Assembly: GCA_001828445.1 (NCBI GenBank) | Contig: MHYJ01000086.1 | Coordinates: forward strand, 1,575 to 7,767 | Direction: 5' to 3' | DNA from: Planctomycetes bacterium RBG_16_43_13 | GTDB lineage: Bacteria; Planctomycetota; MHYJ01 | DNA: 6,193 bases | Shown: piece after piece, positions 1 through 6,193 of the stretch | How positions within the stretch are numbered: the first letter of the stretch is position 1 | How the letters are laid out: the number at the start of each line of letters is the position of its first letter | Program-made: the position numbers and the translations under genes | Notes under the pieces: generated by a model | What the model was told of the DNA's origin: nothing | Database searches by the model: none | Seen by the model: the letters and a program-made list of their open reading frames with translations, nothing else

Positions 1-289
1 GTATCTCGCCTGCACGGATTCTCACTTCATTACTTGGCGGTTTGGCGAGTGCCTTCTTCACCTGCTCAAGTGCGGGCTCGCCGATTTCTATCAGTTCCTC
101 CGTCGCCTTTATCCGTGTCTTCTGGCTATTGTCGTCGAGGTCTTTGACGAGTTGCTGGATGCGGAGCGATTGCTCATCCTGCGGAGAAAGAGTCATATCC
201 ATCTGCCCCGAACAGCCGATAACGAGCAGGAGCGCCAACACTGCTGCCAATCTTCTAATCTTCCAATCTTTCAATCTTCTAATTCTCAT
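1..289 (-). CDS. Partial lipoprotein with HEAT-like helical repeats (C-terminus beyond window edge)
   Basis: This reading frame is open from the ATG at 289 to the left edge (96 codons seen). It begins with a basic n-region (RIRRLKDWKIRR), then a hydrophobic stretch of about 11 residues ending in the lipobox V-I-G-C with the lipid-accepting Cys at residue 26. The mature protein should therefore be a lipoprotein anchored in a membrane. After a short linker, residues 43-82 read as an amphipathic helix pair (LVKDLDD, then KTRIKATEELIEIG and ALEQVKKAL), and a second unit starts at NEVRIRAGEI. This is the look of HEAT/ARM-type repeats, which usually bind other proteins; no enzymatic role can be claimed. 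In-frame ATGs at 298 and 358 are alternative starts, and none of the three has a clear Shine-Dalgarno sequence. ATG 289 is preferred because it gives a normal signal peptide length. The n-region is encoded by an 8-bp tandem repeat. GC is about 55%, unlike most of the window. Confidence 0.8.
   Translation of the reverse strand, partial: MRIRRLKDWKIRRLAAVLALLLVIGCSGQMDMTLSPQDEQSLRIQQLVKDLDDNSQKTRIKATEELIEIGEPALEQVKKALAKPPSNEVRIRAGEI
247..286. repeat. Tandem 8-bp repeat, five units, at start of lipoprotein gene
   Basis: On the plus strand five consecutive octamers can be read: CCAATCTT, CTAATCTT, CCAATCTT, TCAATCTT and the degenerate CTAATTCT. The first four fit YYAATCTT exactly. On the coding (minus) strand the unit is AAGATTRR. 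The array starts 3 nt inside the ATG at 289 and encodes the charged n-region of the signal peptide. Because 8 is not a multiple of 3, gain or loss of one unit would shift the reading frame; three units together restore it. Confidence 0.9.
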
Positions 290-365
290 ATAAGTCATAT
301 TATTGGGGGAACGACCCGTCGACCATATTTTTTTATTGGTGTCCCATATATTTTTCATATAAAAC

Positions 366-396
366 AAAAAAGGGCGGTTTATTTTGCCGCCCTTTT
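366..396 (-). terminator. Rho-independent terminator after rpoD
   Basis: On the minus strand GGGCGG (392-387) pairs with CCGCCC (377-372) around a 9-nt A-rich loop, followed by TTTTTTGTTTT. Flanking A and T runs extend the stem. It begins at the rpoD stop codon, so rpoD is the last gene of its transcript. On the plus strand the same hairpin is followed by TTTTATT, so it might also act weakly in the other direction. Confidence 0.88.
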
Positions 397-2065
397 ATTC
401 GTTATCTTCCTCTGGCTTCGCTTCTTTAGCGATCGTGTCGAGGAAGCCGACCAATCGCCTGCTCCGTATCGGATGCTGGAGCTTGCGAATCGCCTTCGCC
501 TCGATTTGCCGCACACGCTCGCGGGTAACCTTGAAAATTCGCCCCACCTCCTCGAGGGTGTAGGTATAGCCCGTGCCGATGCCGTAGCGGAGCTTGATAA
601 TCTCGCGTTCGCGGAACGAGAGGGTGTGGAGGACGTTTTCGATTTTATCCTTCAGCATCTCCTTCGTAGCGGCGGTGATGGGCGAGGCGGTGTTGTCATC
701 CTCGATGAAGTCCGCGAAATCGCTGTCGTCATCCTCGCCGATGGGTCGGTCGAGAGAGATGGGATGCTTGGCGATTTTCAATATTCGCTTCGTCTCATCC
801 AGCGCCACCCGCGCCTTATGAGCAATCTCCACGATGGATGGCTCCCTCCCCATCTCCTGCGCCAACTTCTTTGACACATTCCTCAGCTTAGTCATCGTCT
901 CTATCATATGCACCGGTATCCTTATAGTCCGCGCCTGATCAGCTATCGCACGCGTTATCGCCTGTCTAATCCACCAAGTCGCATAAGTGCTGAATTTATA
1001 GCCCCTACGATACTCATATTTCTCGACTGCCTTCATCAAACCGGTATTTCCCTCCTGTATTAGGTCGAGAAATGTAAGTCCACGATTTCTATATCTTTTC
1101 CCTATACTAACCACAAGACGTAGGTTACCGCTTGAGAGCTTCCTCTTTGTCTTTTCATATTCGTAAAAACGTTCCTTTATCTCCTTTATCCTTATCATTA
1201 GTTCCTCAGGTGCCTCCATAGTTTGTAGAATTAATTGATTGAGTTCTTTAGTCAAACTATCTATCTTAATCTGATTGTATCTTCTGCGTTTTAGTTCATC
1301 TGTCTCTCTTGATAGTTCATCCATTCTATTGCTTATACTCATAAGTTTATCCATCATAGGTTTTATTTTCTTTGTCTGAATGTTCATATCCTCGAGCATA
1401 ACTACGTATTTGCGTCTATTTTGTAGGATTTTCTCTTGCAATCTATTCCTAATCCTATCAGAGAGTTTATTGTTCAACATCCTCTCATAACAATCATAGT
1501 TTTCCTGCAATATCGCTTTTAGCTCATCTATTATGTCTGGCAATTTATCGAGTAGTTCCGACTTCGCCACATCTATAGCAGCATCATATTTTAGAGTTCT
1601 ATCAAATGCGAGTTCACCATTTTTCACATCCTCTAATATCTGTATTGCCTCTATGGCAGCAACGGGCGCTTCTAGCACCTTTATCCTGAACATCTTACGC
1701 GTTATCTCTATTTTCTTCGCAAGTCGCAACTCCTCATCGCGAGATAAAAGGGGGATATTACCCATCTGCGTAAGATACATTCTAACGGGGTCGTCTATCC
1801 TCGTGGATGTTTTACGCTGTAGCTCCTCGGCTATTTCCTCTAACTCTGCTTTATCTAACTCTTCATCAAAAAGCTCTCTTTCACCACTTGCTGTATCGTC
1901 CACCATTTCTATCCCGAGTTCATCCAGCGTAGAAAGTATGCTGTCGAGTTTTTCAGGAGAGACCATATCATCAGGCAGAATTTTATTCAGCTCATCGTAG
2001 GTCAAGAAGCCCTTCTTCTTGCCCTCCTCGACCAGTATCTTAATTTCTGGGGTTAATCTTTCCAT
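395..2065 (-). CDS. rpoD: RNA polymerase primary sigma factor RpoD (sigma-70/SigA)
   Basis: This is the housekeeping sigma factor that directs RNA polymerase to -10/-35 promoters. At 556 residues it is a full group 1 sigma. Region 1.1 is present (about 5-56), then region 1.2 (91-120, [12 protein letters not shown]), a large charged non-conserved region (about 130-300), region 2 (311-390, with [29 protein letters not shown] and [17 protein letters not shown] for -10 melting and recognition), region 3 (about 391-460, with the acidic finger [15 protein letters not shown]), and region 4 (about 475-543, with TLEEVG and [17 protein letters not shown], the -35 helix-turn-helix). The ATG at 2065 lies inside the end of dnaG (13-nt overlap) and has AAGGA 6 nt upstream, so the two are probably translationally coupled. 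A terminator follows the TAA at once. The DNA of the last third (below about 960) is GC-rich with different codon use from the rest, yet the protein is intact. Confidence 0.98.
   Translation of the reverse strand: MERLTPEIKILVEEGKKKGFLTYDELNKILPDDMVSPEKLDSILSTLDELGIEMVDDTASGERELFDEELDKAELEEIAEELQRKTSTRIDDPVRMYLTQMGNIPLLSRDEELRLAKKIEITRKMFRIKVLEAPVAAIEAIQILEDVKNGELAFDRTLKYDAAIDVAKSELLDKLPDIIDELKAILQENYDCYERMLNNKLSDRIRNRLQEKILQNRRKYVVMLEDMNIQTKKIKPMMDKLMSISNRMDELSRETDELKRRRYNQIKIDSLTKELNQLILQTMEAPEELMIRIKEIKERFYEYEKTKRKLSSGNLRLVVSIGKRYRNRGLTFLDLIQEGNTGLMKAVEKYEYRRGYKFSTYATWWIRQAITRAIADQARTIRIPVHMIETMTKLRNVSKKLAQEMGREPSIVEIAHKARVALDETKRILKIAKHPISLDRPIGEDDDSDFADFIEDDNTASPITAATKEMLKDKIENVLHTLSFREREIIKLRYGIGTGYTYTLEEVGRIFKVTRERVRQIEAKAIRKLQHPIRSRRLVGFLDTIAKEAKPEEDNE
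835..960. other. Composition and codon-usage breakpoint inside rpoD
   Basis: Counting by hand, positions 421-960 have 303 G+C of 540 (56%), while 961-1320 have 136 of 360 (38%). Isoleucine codons change with it: residues 265-390 use ATA 11, ATT 3, ATC 0, while residues 411-556 use ATC 11, ATT 4, ATA 2. The last ATA of the first set is at codon 388 (904) and the first ATC is at codon 411 (835). The zone corresponds to sigma regions 2.4-3, between two strongly conserved blocks. Confidence 0.85.
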
Positions 2066-3816
2066 ATTGCTTCCTTTTCCCTCAATATTCTATCTACCTC
2101 AACCCTATTACCCCTTGCCGTAGCATCCTTTAATCTTATCTGTAACTCTATAGAAACACCTTTACGATATTCCTCAGATATATTTTTTATAAGCCCATTT
2201 AAGCGACTTCTGAACTTATCATCTTTAGAGCCATTATTTATTAGGCCAGAAACTATCTCTATTGACTCTTTATCTCTCATCAGAGACAACAGCTCCTCAT
2301 TCTTAACTACACCATATTTATCAAAAACCTCAAATATTTTACCTGCTATTTTTCTGCTGGTTTCTGTAGGCATTCTGCCTAATCCTATTTGCTTACGAAC
2401 CTCAGGTATAAGCGAGTTATCAAATAACATTATTTCTATAAGTTCTATTCCCCTTGCCTCTGCTATGGTAAATTGCTTCCTATTAGTGCTATCACTATTA
2501 TTCTGGCGAGGATAATCCATCTTATGCAAAGCAGATATACGTGAATGTAATGCCTGCCCGTCTATTTTGAACCTCGATGCCAATTGCTGTAACAGAACCT
2601 CACGTTTTATATTGTTAGGAATAGTGGCTATACGCATTAATATTTCTTCTATAGCTTTTGTCTTACCAGTGGTGGTATTTATATCAATATTTTCAACGAC
2701 TGATTCAAGTAAGAAGTCGAATATCTCTATTGGCTTTTGTATATATTTCTCGAATTCTTCTTTACCACATTTAATAACACAATCACACGGATCTAAGCCC
2801 TCCGGTAACTTAGCTATAAATATGTCAATATCCTCCCATAACAACATATCTAAACTGCGCCCAGATGCCTTTTTACCCGCCTCGTCTGAGTCATATATGA
2901 GTGTTATCCTGTTTGCATATCTCTTCAAAAGCCGAATATGGTTTTGTGTTAGCGCCGTCCCTAATGTAGCGACTAAACCTTTTACACCATATTGATACGG
3001 CAGTATTACATCAAAATATCCCTCTACTATAGAAATGGAGTTAGTTTCTTCTGAAAATTCCCGTGCTAAATTTAAACCATAGAAGTTAGAGCCCTTACTA
3101 AATACAGGAGTATCTGGCGAATTCAGATATTTGGGCTCTTCATCGTCTCTGAGTGTGCGGGCACCGAAACCTATTATTCTGCTCTTGATGTCAAATATAG
3201 GAAACATCAACCTGCCACGGAAATAATCATAATAGCCATTACCGTCTTTCCTCTTCTGTATAAGTCCAAGTGCAAGCAGTACCTCCACACGATGCTCAGC
3301 AGCTTTTGCGTTTACAAATAAATCGTCCCACTTGGTGGAGGAATACCCCAGTTTAAACACCGCAGCTATTTCACCCTTAACGCCCCTTTTTCCTAAATAA
3401 TTTCTTGCTCCTTCCGCCTCTTTAGAAGTAAGGAGTAGCCTTCTAAAATAGTTAGCCACCCACTCATTAGCTCTGTATAGTTCGTTCTTATCTATACTTT
3501 TTTTCTCTTCCCCACCACCAACAAACGTCAGTTTTACGCCAGCACGCTCCGCAAGCATCTTTATCGCCTCCGGGAAATCTACTTTTTCAATCTCCATCAC
3601 AAAACTAAATACGCTCCCGCTCTTCTGGCAACCAAAACACTTATAAATCTGTTTAGCTGGACTAACTATAAAGGATGGCGTCTTTTCCTGATGAAATGGG
3701 CAGTGCGCCTTATAGTTCGTCCCTGCACGCTTTAGCGGTATATATGAGGCAACTACCTCATATATATCTATAGACCTCTGAACCTCTAATATGGATTCGT
3801 CGGAAATGTATGGCAC
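2053..3816 (-). CDS. dnaG: DNA primase DnaG
   Basis: Makes the RNA primers for lagging- and leading-strand DNA synthesis, working with the replicative helicase. At 587 residues it has the normal length and all domains: an N-terminal CHC2 zinc finger (C39, H42, C60, C63 in CPFH and KCFGC), the polymerase core with the basic RNA-binding block [12 protein letters not shown] (198-209) and the [15 protein letters not shown] segment (228-242), and the TOPRIM fold with E265 (VEGYFDV), then D309 and D311 ([10 protein letters not shown]). A third metal-site motif reads D342-P-C-D345. Residues from about 450 form the less conserved C-terminal helicase-binding domain. The start is a GTG at 3816, chosen because GAGGT lies 6 nt upstream and the conserved N-terminus ([18 protein letters not shown]) follows directly. 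It is first in an operon with rpoD, with which it overlaps by 13 nt, and has its own consensus promoter. Codons 17-26 contain a perfect inverted repeat. Confidence 0.98.
   Translation of the reverse strand: MPYISDESILEVQRSIDIYEVVASYIPLKRAGTNYKAHCPFHQEKTPSFIVSPAKQIYKCFGCQKSGSVFSFVMEIEKVDFPEAIKMLAERAGVKLTFVGGGEEKKSIDKNELYRANEWVANYFRRLLLTSKEAEGARNYLGKRGVKGEIAAVFKLGYSSTKWDDLFVNAKAAEHRVEVLLALGLIQKRKDGNGYYDYFRGRLMFPIFDIKSRIIGFGARTLRDDEEPKYLNSPDTPVFSKGSNFYGLNLAREFSEETNSISIVEGYFDVILPYQYGVKGLVATLGTALTQNHIRLLKRYANRITLIYDSDEAGKKASGRSLDMLLWEDIDIFIAKLPEGLDPCDCVIKCGKEEFEKYIQKPIEIFDFLLESVVENIDINTTTGKTKAIEEILMRIATIPNNIKREVLLQQLASRFKIDGQALHSRISALHKMDYPRQNNSDSTNRKQFTIAEARGIELIEIMLFDNSLIPEVRKQIGLGRMPTETSRKIAGKIFEVFDKYGVVKNEELLSLMRDKESIEIVSGLINNGSKDDKFRSRLNGLIKNISEEYRKGVSIELQIRLKDATARGNRVEVDRILREKEAIWKD
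2072..2076 (-). promoter_or_regulatory. Shine-Dalgarno site for rpoD inside dnaG
   Basis: AAGGA on the minus strand, 6 nt before the rpoD ATG, lies within the last codons of dnaG. It supports ATG 2065 as the true start, and with the gene overlap it suggests that ribosomes finishing dnaG can restart on rpoD. Confidence 0.75.
3739..3766. repeat. Perfect 11-bp inverted repeat in the 5' end of dnaG
   Basis: TATATATGAGG (3739-3749) and CCTCATATATA (3756-3766) are exact reverse complements separated by 6 nt (CAACTA). In the dnaG message this can fold into an 11-bp hairpin starting about 50 nt after the start codon. No U-run follows, so it is not a terminator. It could be an operator-like palindrome, a message hairpin or a chance product of AT-rich coding DNA. 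Confidence 0.9.
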
Positions 3817-3822
3817 GTAAAT

Positions 3823-3827
3823 ACCTC
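3823..3827 (-). promoter_or_regulatory. Shine-Dalgarno site deciding the GTG start of dnaG
   Basis: GAGGT on the minus strand, 6 nt before the GTG at 3816. It fixes an unusual start codon: the frame opens with GTG and the conserved primase N-terminus follows immediately. Confidence 0.75.
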
Positions 3828-3843
3828 AAATTAAAAGCCAGAC

Positions 3844-3871
3844 ATTATACCATAAGATTTTACGTTGTCAA
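3844..3871 (-). promoter_or_regulatory. Consensus sigma-70 promoter for dnaG-rpoD
   Basis: On the minus strand TTGACA (3871-3866) and TATAAT (3849-3844) both match the consensus at all six positions, with a 16-bp spacer. The predicted start of transcription is near 3837, giving a leader of about 20 nt that just holds the GAGGT ribosome site. The -35 box contains the TGA stop codon of rsmA, so promoter and gene end share bases. It should be read by the RpoD holoenzyme, placing rpoD under its own product. Confidence 0.88.
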
Positions 3872-4731
3872 GGACTAATATGCTTGACAGTAGCAATAAA
3901 ACTTGCAACCCTTATAACATCCTGTGGTTCAAGGACTTGCACCCGTTTCTGCAGTATATCTCCGCCTATACAATGTGAAAACCTGTCAAGGGAACCTCCC
4001 TTAAATAACTTCTTTAGTACGTTTACGATTGTCTTCTTACGTTCACTAAATAGCGTCCTCATAGGAGAAAGTATCACCTTAATTTTATCTCTGTCAATAA
4101 GCGGCTTATCCAGTAATTTTAGTGCCACAAATGCTGATATGATTTTCGGTCTAGGGTAGAACACATCTCGTGGCACTTTTCTGATAAGTCGTATATCACA
4201 GAGGGATTGAACTATAATACTAAGTGGAGAATACTCCTTAGAACCAACCGTCGCGGACATCTTTTTGTATACATCAAATTGCACCAATAGATACAACTCT
4301 CTAATACTTAACCTTGATGTTAATAAAGAAAGGAGTATCTCAAAGTATTTCGAATATGGCAGGTTGGCAACAACCTTAATATTTGGAGTATTCACAACAA
4401 ATCCCCCCTCATTTATAGCTCTTATAACATCCTCATTATAAAGCTGTATATTAGACGTTTCTCGGAGGTAGTTTTTACATATATTATATAAATTCTTATC
4501 TATCTCAAAGGCATAGACCTTTCTTGCTCTCTCAGTCAGGAGAACAGTAAGTGAACCAACCCCAGCACCTATCTCTATTACAGTGTCTGTAGGTAAGATA
4601 CCTGCTTTTGCCACAATGAAACGCAATAGGTTATAATCGATAAGGAAATTCTGACCAAGTGACTTCTTAGGTCTAATACCAGTGTCAGAGAATACCTGTC
4701 TCAAGACAGTCAACGTCCATTTAGAAGCCAT
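3868..4731 (-). CDS. rsmA: 16S rRNA (adenine1518/1519-N6)-dimethyltransferase RsmA (KsgA)
   Basis: Uses S-adenosylmethionine to dimethylate two adjacent adenines in the 3' terminal hairpin of 16S rRNA, a late step and checkpoint in 30S subunit assembly. The 287-residue length is normal. Visible motifs are KSLGQNFLID (23-32), the SAM-binding EIGAGVGSLT (53-62), the acidic FEID (75-78) that holds the ribose, NED (99-101), the catalytic NLPY (123-126), GSKEYSPLSI (163-172), VPRDVFYPRPKI (186-197) and a C-terminal RNA-binding domain with SERKKT (229-234). NLPY is the motif of N6-adenine methyltransferases of the KsgA/Erm family; GQNFLID and the housekeeping context favour KsgA over Erm. ATG 4731 puts GQNFLID at the usual distance from the N-terminus but has no clear Shine-Dalgarno. 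It ends 51 nt before dnaG. Low-GC codon use matches its neighbours. Confidence 0.97.
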   Translation of the reverse strand: MASKWTLTVLRQVFSDTGIRPKKSLGQNFLIDYNLLRFIVAKAGILPTDTVIEIGAGVGSLTVLLTERARKVYAFEIDKNLYNICKNYLRETSNIQLYNEDVIRAINEGGFVVNTPNIKVVANLPYSKYFEILLSLLTSRLSIRELYLLVQFDVYKKMSATVGSKEYSPLSIIVQSLCDIRLIRKVPRDVFYPRPKIISAFVALKLLDKPLIDRDKIKVILSPMRTLFSERKKTIVNVLKKLFKGGSLDRFSHCIGGDILQKRVQVLEPQDVIRVASFIATVKHISP

Positions 4732-4779
4732 CTTTTATAGGTATGTATTAGGAATTTTATATAGAATGCTCAATCCAAT

Positions 4780-4785
4780 ATTATA
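4780..4785 (-). promoter_or_regulatory. Possible -10 box upstream of rsmA
   Basis: TATAAT on the minus strand in the 67-nt gap between the pilin gene and rsmA, about 50 nt before the rsmA start. No recognisable -35 hexamer lies 16-18 bp upstream and there is no extended -10 TG. In DNA this AT-rich the match can be chance. It is listed because no terminator separates the pilin genes from rsmA, so either this promoter or read-through must serve rsmA. Confidence 0.25.
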
Positions 4786-4798
4786 AGCTACAAACCCG

Positions 4799-5227
4799 CT
4801 ATCTCTGCTTTCTATCTATTTCCGGCTGCCTCAGAACAACTGTCTCAAACGTCTCTATCTCCACTTTTCCTTTCGCAAGCCATTTTACTGTTACCTTCAA
4901 TATGAATGCATTTCTGTCCGTATCATTTCTAACGAGAGGCGCAAATACCGCATCATAGGTATAATTAGATGAGTAACCTGTTACAGCTTTATCTTTTATA
5001 TCCTGTGGTTTATCAGTATAAAAGTTGGATGCAATCTCCGTAGCTATGCTACGCGAAATCAAAGCGGCCTGTGTGTGGTCTACCCCCACCTTATGGGAAG
5101 TAGCCCCTACGAAAAAAAGTGGCAATATCCCTATTATACCTATCATCAATACACCAATAGCAACCAATATCTCAAGTAGTGTAAACCCAAATATACTATA
5201 ATGTTTAGTGCGCATTCTCTTATTCAT
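4799..5227 (-). CDS. Type IV prepilin-like protein (GspI/PilV-style pseudopilin)
   Basis: A 142-residue protein with a class III signal: a short basic leader (MNKRMRTKHYSIFG), prepilin peptidase site G14|F15, Glu at +5 (E19 in FTLLE) and a hydrophobic helix of about 20 residues (ILVAIGVLMIGIIGILPLFF). After cleavage and N-methylation such proteins are assembled from the inner membrane into a type IV pilus or type II secretion pseudopilus. The C-terminal part is short (about 100 residues) and beta-rich, as in minor pseudopilins. ATG 5227 has AGGA 9 nt upstream; a second in-frame ATG at codon 5 would keep the signal intact. It overlaps the preceding pseudopilin gene by 8 nt, so the two are made together, and an I-then-J type pairing is common in pseudopilin operons, though here the order is J-like then I-like. 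The exact class is an inference from layout, not from a diagnostic residue. Confidence 0.9.
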   Translation of the reverse strand: MNKRMRTKHYSIFGFTLLEILVAIGVLMIGIIGILPLFFVGATSHKVGVDHTQAALISRSIATEIASNFYTDKPQDIKDKAVTGYSSNYTYDAVFAPLVRNDTDRNAFILKVTVKWLAKGKVEIETFETVVLRQPEIDRKQR

Positions 5228-6193
5228 CCTCGCTTATCCTATACGCTGGTAGGTATACTTCAAGTGTGAATGTCTCACCGAATTTAACAGGGCTACCTAC
5301 CTTATGAGATACAGCCCTTGTTCCTCGAACACCTCTATTAGCTACAGTGAGCACACTGCCACTCTTTTCTTTATACTCTATCCATTCTTTTTCTATTTTG
5401 ATAAATGATGGGGCATCAGGTAGCTCTTTAGGGTTCTCTACCACAATCCTACTGCCATTCTCCTGCATTGCCTCTACAAGGTGTGAGCCCCTATACCCGA
5501 CCACGAACGGTTCGACTACCAACGTTACCTGTACAATTTTTGGATACACAAAATCTGGTCTGCGAGCGTCAAATATGTCCTTAAAGAAAAAGAAATCCCG
5601 CATAAACGTACGTCGCGATGAGTCCCAAATCACCTCAGGTCCTATCTGTTCTCTCCTACCACGCTCTGGCTTTTTTATCTTATATTTAGTATCCCACGTA
5701 TTCGTATATTGCGTCCAGAACTTATACCCCACATACAATACACCATCCCCTATCTTCGTGAAATTGTTTCGCCACAAAAGAGAAGTAAGGTCATCTATAT
5801 CCCTACTAAATATAGACCCCTGTTGCGTATTCCTGTCAAAATACCTTATTCCTCGCCATAAAATATCCTTTCCTGCGTCACTATCCATTACATAGCAAAC
5901 CTCGAACAAGTCCGTATAATAACGTTGCGGCACCGCAGGCAAATTACGTGGTATATTTACACGTAGCTTAGATGCATCTCCATTCCTTACAAACCTCAGC
6001 CGCTGATTTTTATTTCTATCTATATCACATACAAAATATGCCGGAACAGATGTAAATCTCAAATCGGCATCTGCAAATGTATTCCTAATATCTTCTGATA
6101 TCTGTTCCAGAATCACTTGCGACCTGTCATAGACATCTTTACGTTTCTCGCCCGTTGACCAGAACCCTAAACCAGTGAATAGAAATCCGACCA
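5220..6193 (-). CDS. Partial long pseudopilin, GspJ/PulJ-like (N-terminal signal beyond window edge)
   Basis: The frame is open to the right edge. A GTG at 6116 could be mistaken for the start, but the 25 codons before it read VGFLFTGLGFWSTGEKRK and DVYDRSQ, the end of a hydrophobic helix followed by the charged helix typical of minor pseudopilins (then VILEQISEDIRNTF). The true start, leader and peptidase site must therefore lie about 20-30 codons outside. Seen length is 323 residues, well above the roughly 200 usual for GspJ. The globular part is rich in Arg, Asp and aromatic residues and includes a DFFFFKD run (encoded near 5585). Near its C-terminus (5417-5286) is a module with IKIEKEWIEY, GSVLTVANRGVRGT and SHKVGSPV, reminiscent of beta-modules in phage tail and surface proteins. 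It overlaps the next prepilin gene by 8 nt. A general type IV pilin-like protein of another class remains possible. Confidence 0.85.
   Translation of the reverse strand, partial: VGFLFTGLGFWSTGEKRKDVYDRSQVILEQISEDIRNTFADADLRFTSVPAYFVCDIDRNKNQRLRFVRNGDASKLRVNIPRNLPAVPQRYYTDLFEVCYVMDSDAGKDILWRGIRYFDRNTQQGSIFSRDIDDLTSLLWRNNFTKIGDGVLYVGYKFWTQYTNTWDTKYKIKKPERGRREQIGPEVIWDSSRRTFMRDFFFFKDIFDARRPDFVYPKIVQVTLVVEPFVVGYRGSHLVEAMQENGSRIVVENPKELPDAPSFIKIEKEWIEYKEKSGSVLTVANRGVRGTRAVSHKVGSPVKFGETFTLEVYLPAYRISEDE

Noticed and set aside
152..874. Plus-strand open frame of 240 codons opposite the rpoD 3' end and the lipoprotein gene
   Set aside because: It covers the terminator and lies antisense to two well-supported genes; it is long only because the DNA there is GC-rich, and it shows no recognisable domain.
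1533..2000. Plus-strand open frame of 155 codons opposite rpoD
   Set aside because: Serine-rich translation of the complement of acidic and leucine-rich sigma codons; no start site or domain, entirely inside rpoD.
3884..3916. Plus-strand TTGACA at 3884 with a TATAAC further on, a possible antisense promoter in rsmA
   Set aside because: The spacing is about 23 bp, too long for a sigma-70 promoter, and no gene follows on the plus strand.
4696..4709. Small inverted repeat CTGTCT/AGACAG near the start of rsmA
   Set aside because: Only 6 bp with a 2-nt loop, inside coding sequence and without a T-run; easily chance.
3868..4731. An Erm-type macrolide resistance methyltransferase instead of RsmA
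   Set aside because: The family shares the NLPY motif, but the GQNFLID block, the FYPRPKI motif and the position beside dnaG-rpoD fit the housekeeping RsmA.
4732..4798. A terminator or small RNA in the gap between the prepilin gene and rsmA
   Set aside because: No GC-rich stem followed by a T-run is visible in either direction; only an isolated TATAAT.
5347..5895. Plus-strand open frame of 182 codons opposite the long pseudopilin
   Set aside because: Low-complexity Ser/Ile-rich shadow of the pseudopilin frame, without ribosome site or motif.

Overview
The window is a stretch of bacterial chromosome in which every supported gene lies on the minus strand, so transcription runs from right to left. 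It carries a housekeeping block (rsmA/ksgA, dnaG, rpoD) flanked upstream by two type IV pilin-like (pseudopilin) genes and downstream by the start of a lipoprotein gene. Two genes run off the edges. No RNA gene, CRISPR array, insertion sequence or phage gene is visible. The organism is inferred, not proven: the pilin sequence style (residues SHKVGVDHTQAAL after the hydrophobic segment), the [10 protein letters not shown] form of sigma region 4 and the DPCD variant in primase resemble what I recall from Planctomycetota. Most of the window has low GC (about 38% in the stretches counted).

Layout in transcription order. (1) 6193-5220: a long pseudopilin resembling the GspJ/PulJ class, with its signal segment beyond the window edge. 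(2) 5227-4799: a short prepilin of GspI/PilV style, overlapping the first by 8 nt. (3) 4731-3868: rsmA, the 16S rRNA dimethyladenosine methyltransferase. (4) A consensus sigma-70 promoter overlaps the rsmA stop codon and drives (5) dnaG, 3816-2053, and (6) rpoD, 2065-395, which overlap by 13 nt. (7) A rho-independent hairpin starts at the rpoD stop codon. (8) 289-1: the N-terminus of a lipoprotein with HEAT-like helical repeats.

The dnaG-rpoD pair is the core of the classic macromolecular synthesis operon: primase for replication and the primary sigma factor for transcription are made from one message. Its promoter is a near-ideal target for the sigma factor it encodes. The two pilin genes probably form the end of a separate pseudopilin operon.

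I see no new defence or mobile system. The main anomalies are: an abrupt composition and codon-usage change inside rpoD (about 56% GC below position 960, about 38% above it), pointing to recombination or a chimeric assembly; five tandem 8-bp units that form the start of the lipoprotein reading frame; a perfect 11-bp inverted repeat in the first codons of dnaG; and a tail-protein-like RGVRGT module at the C-terminus of the long pseudopilin.
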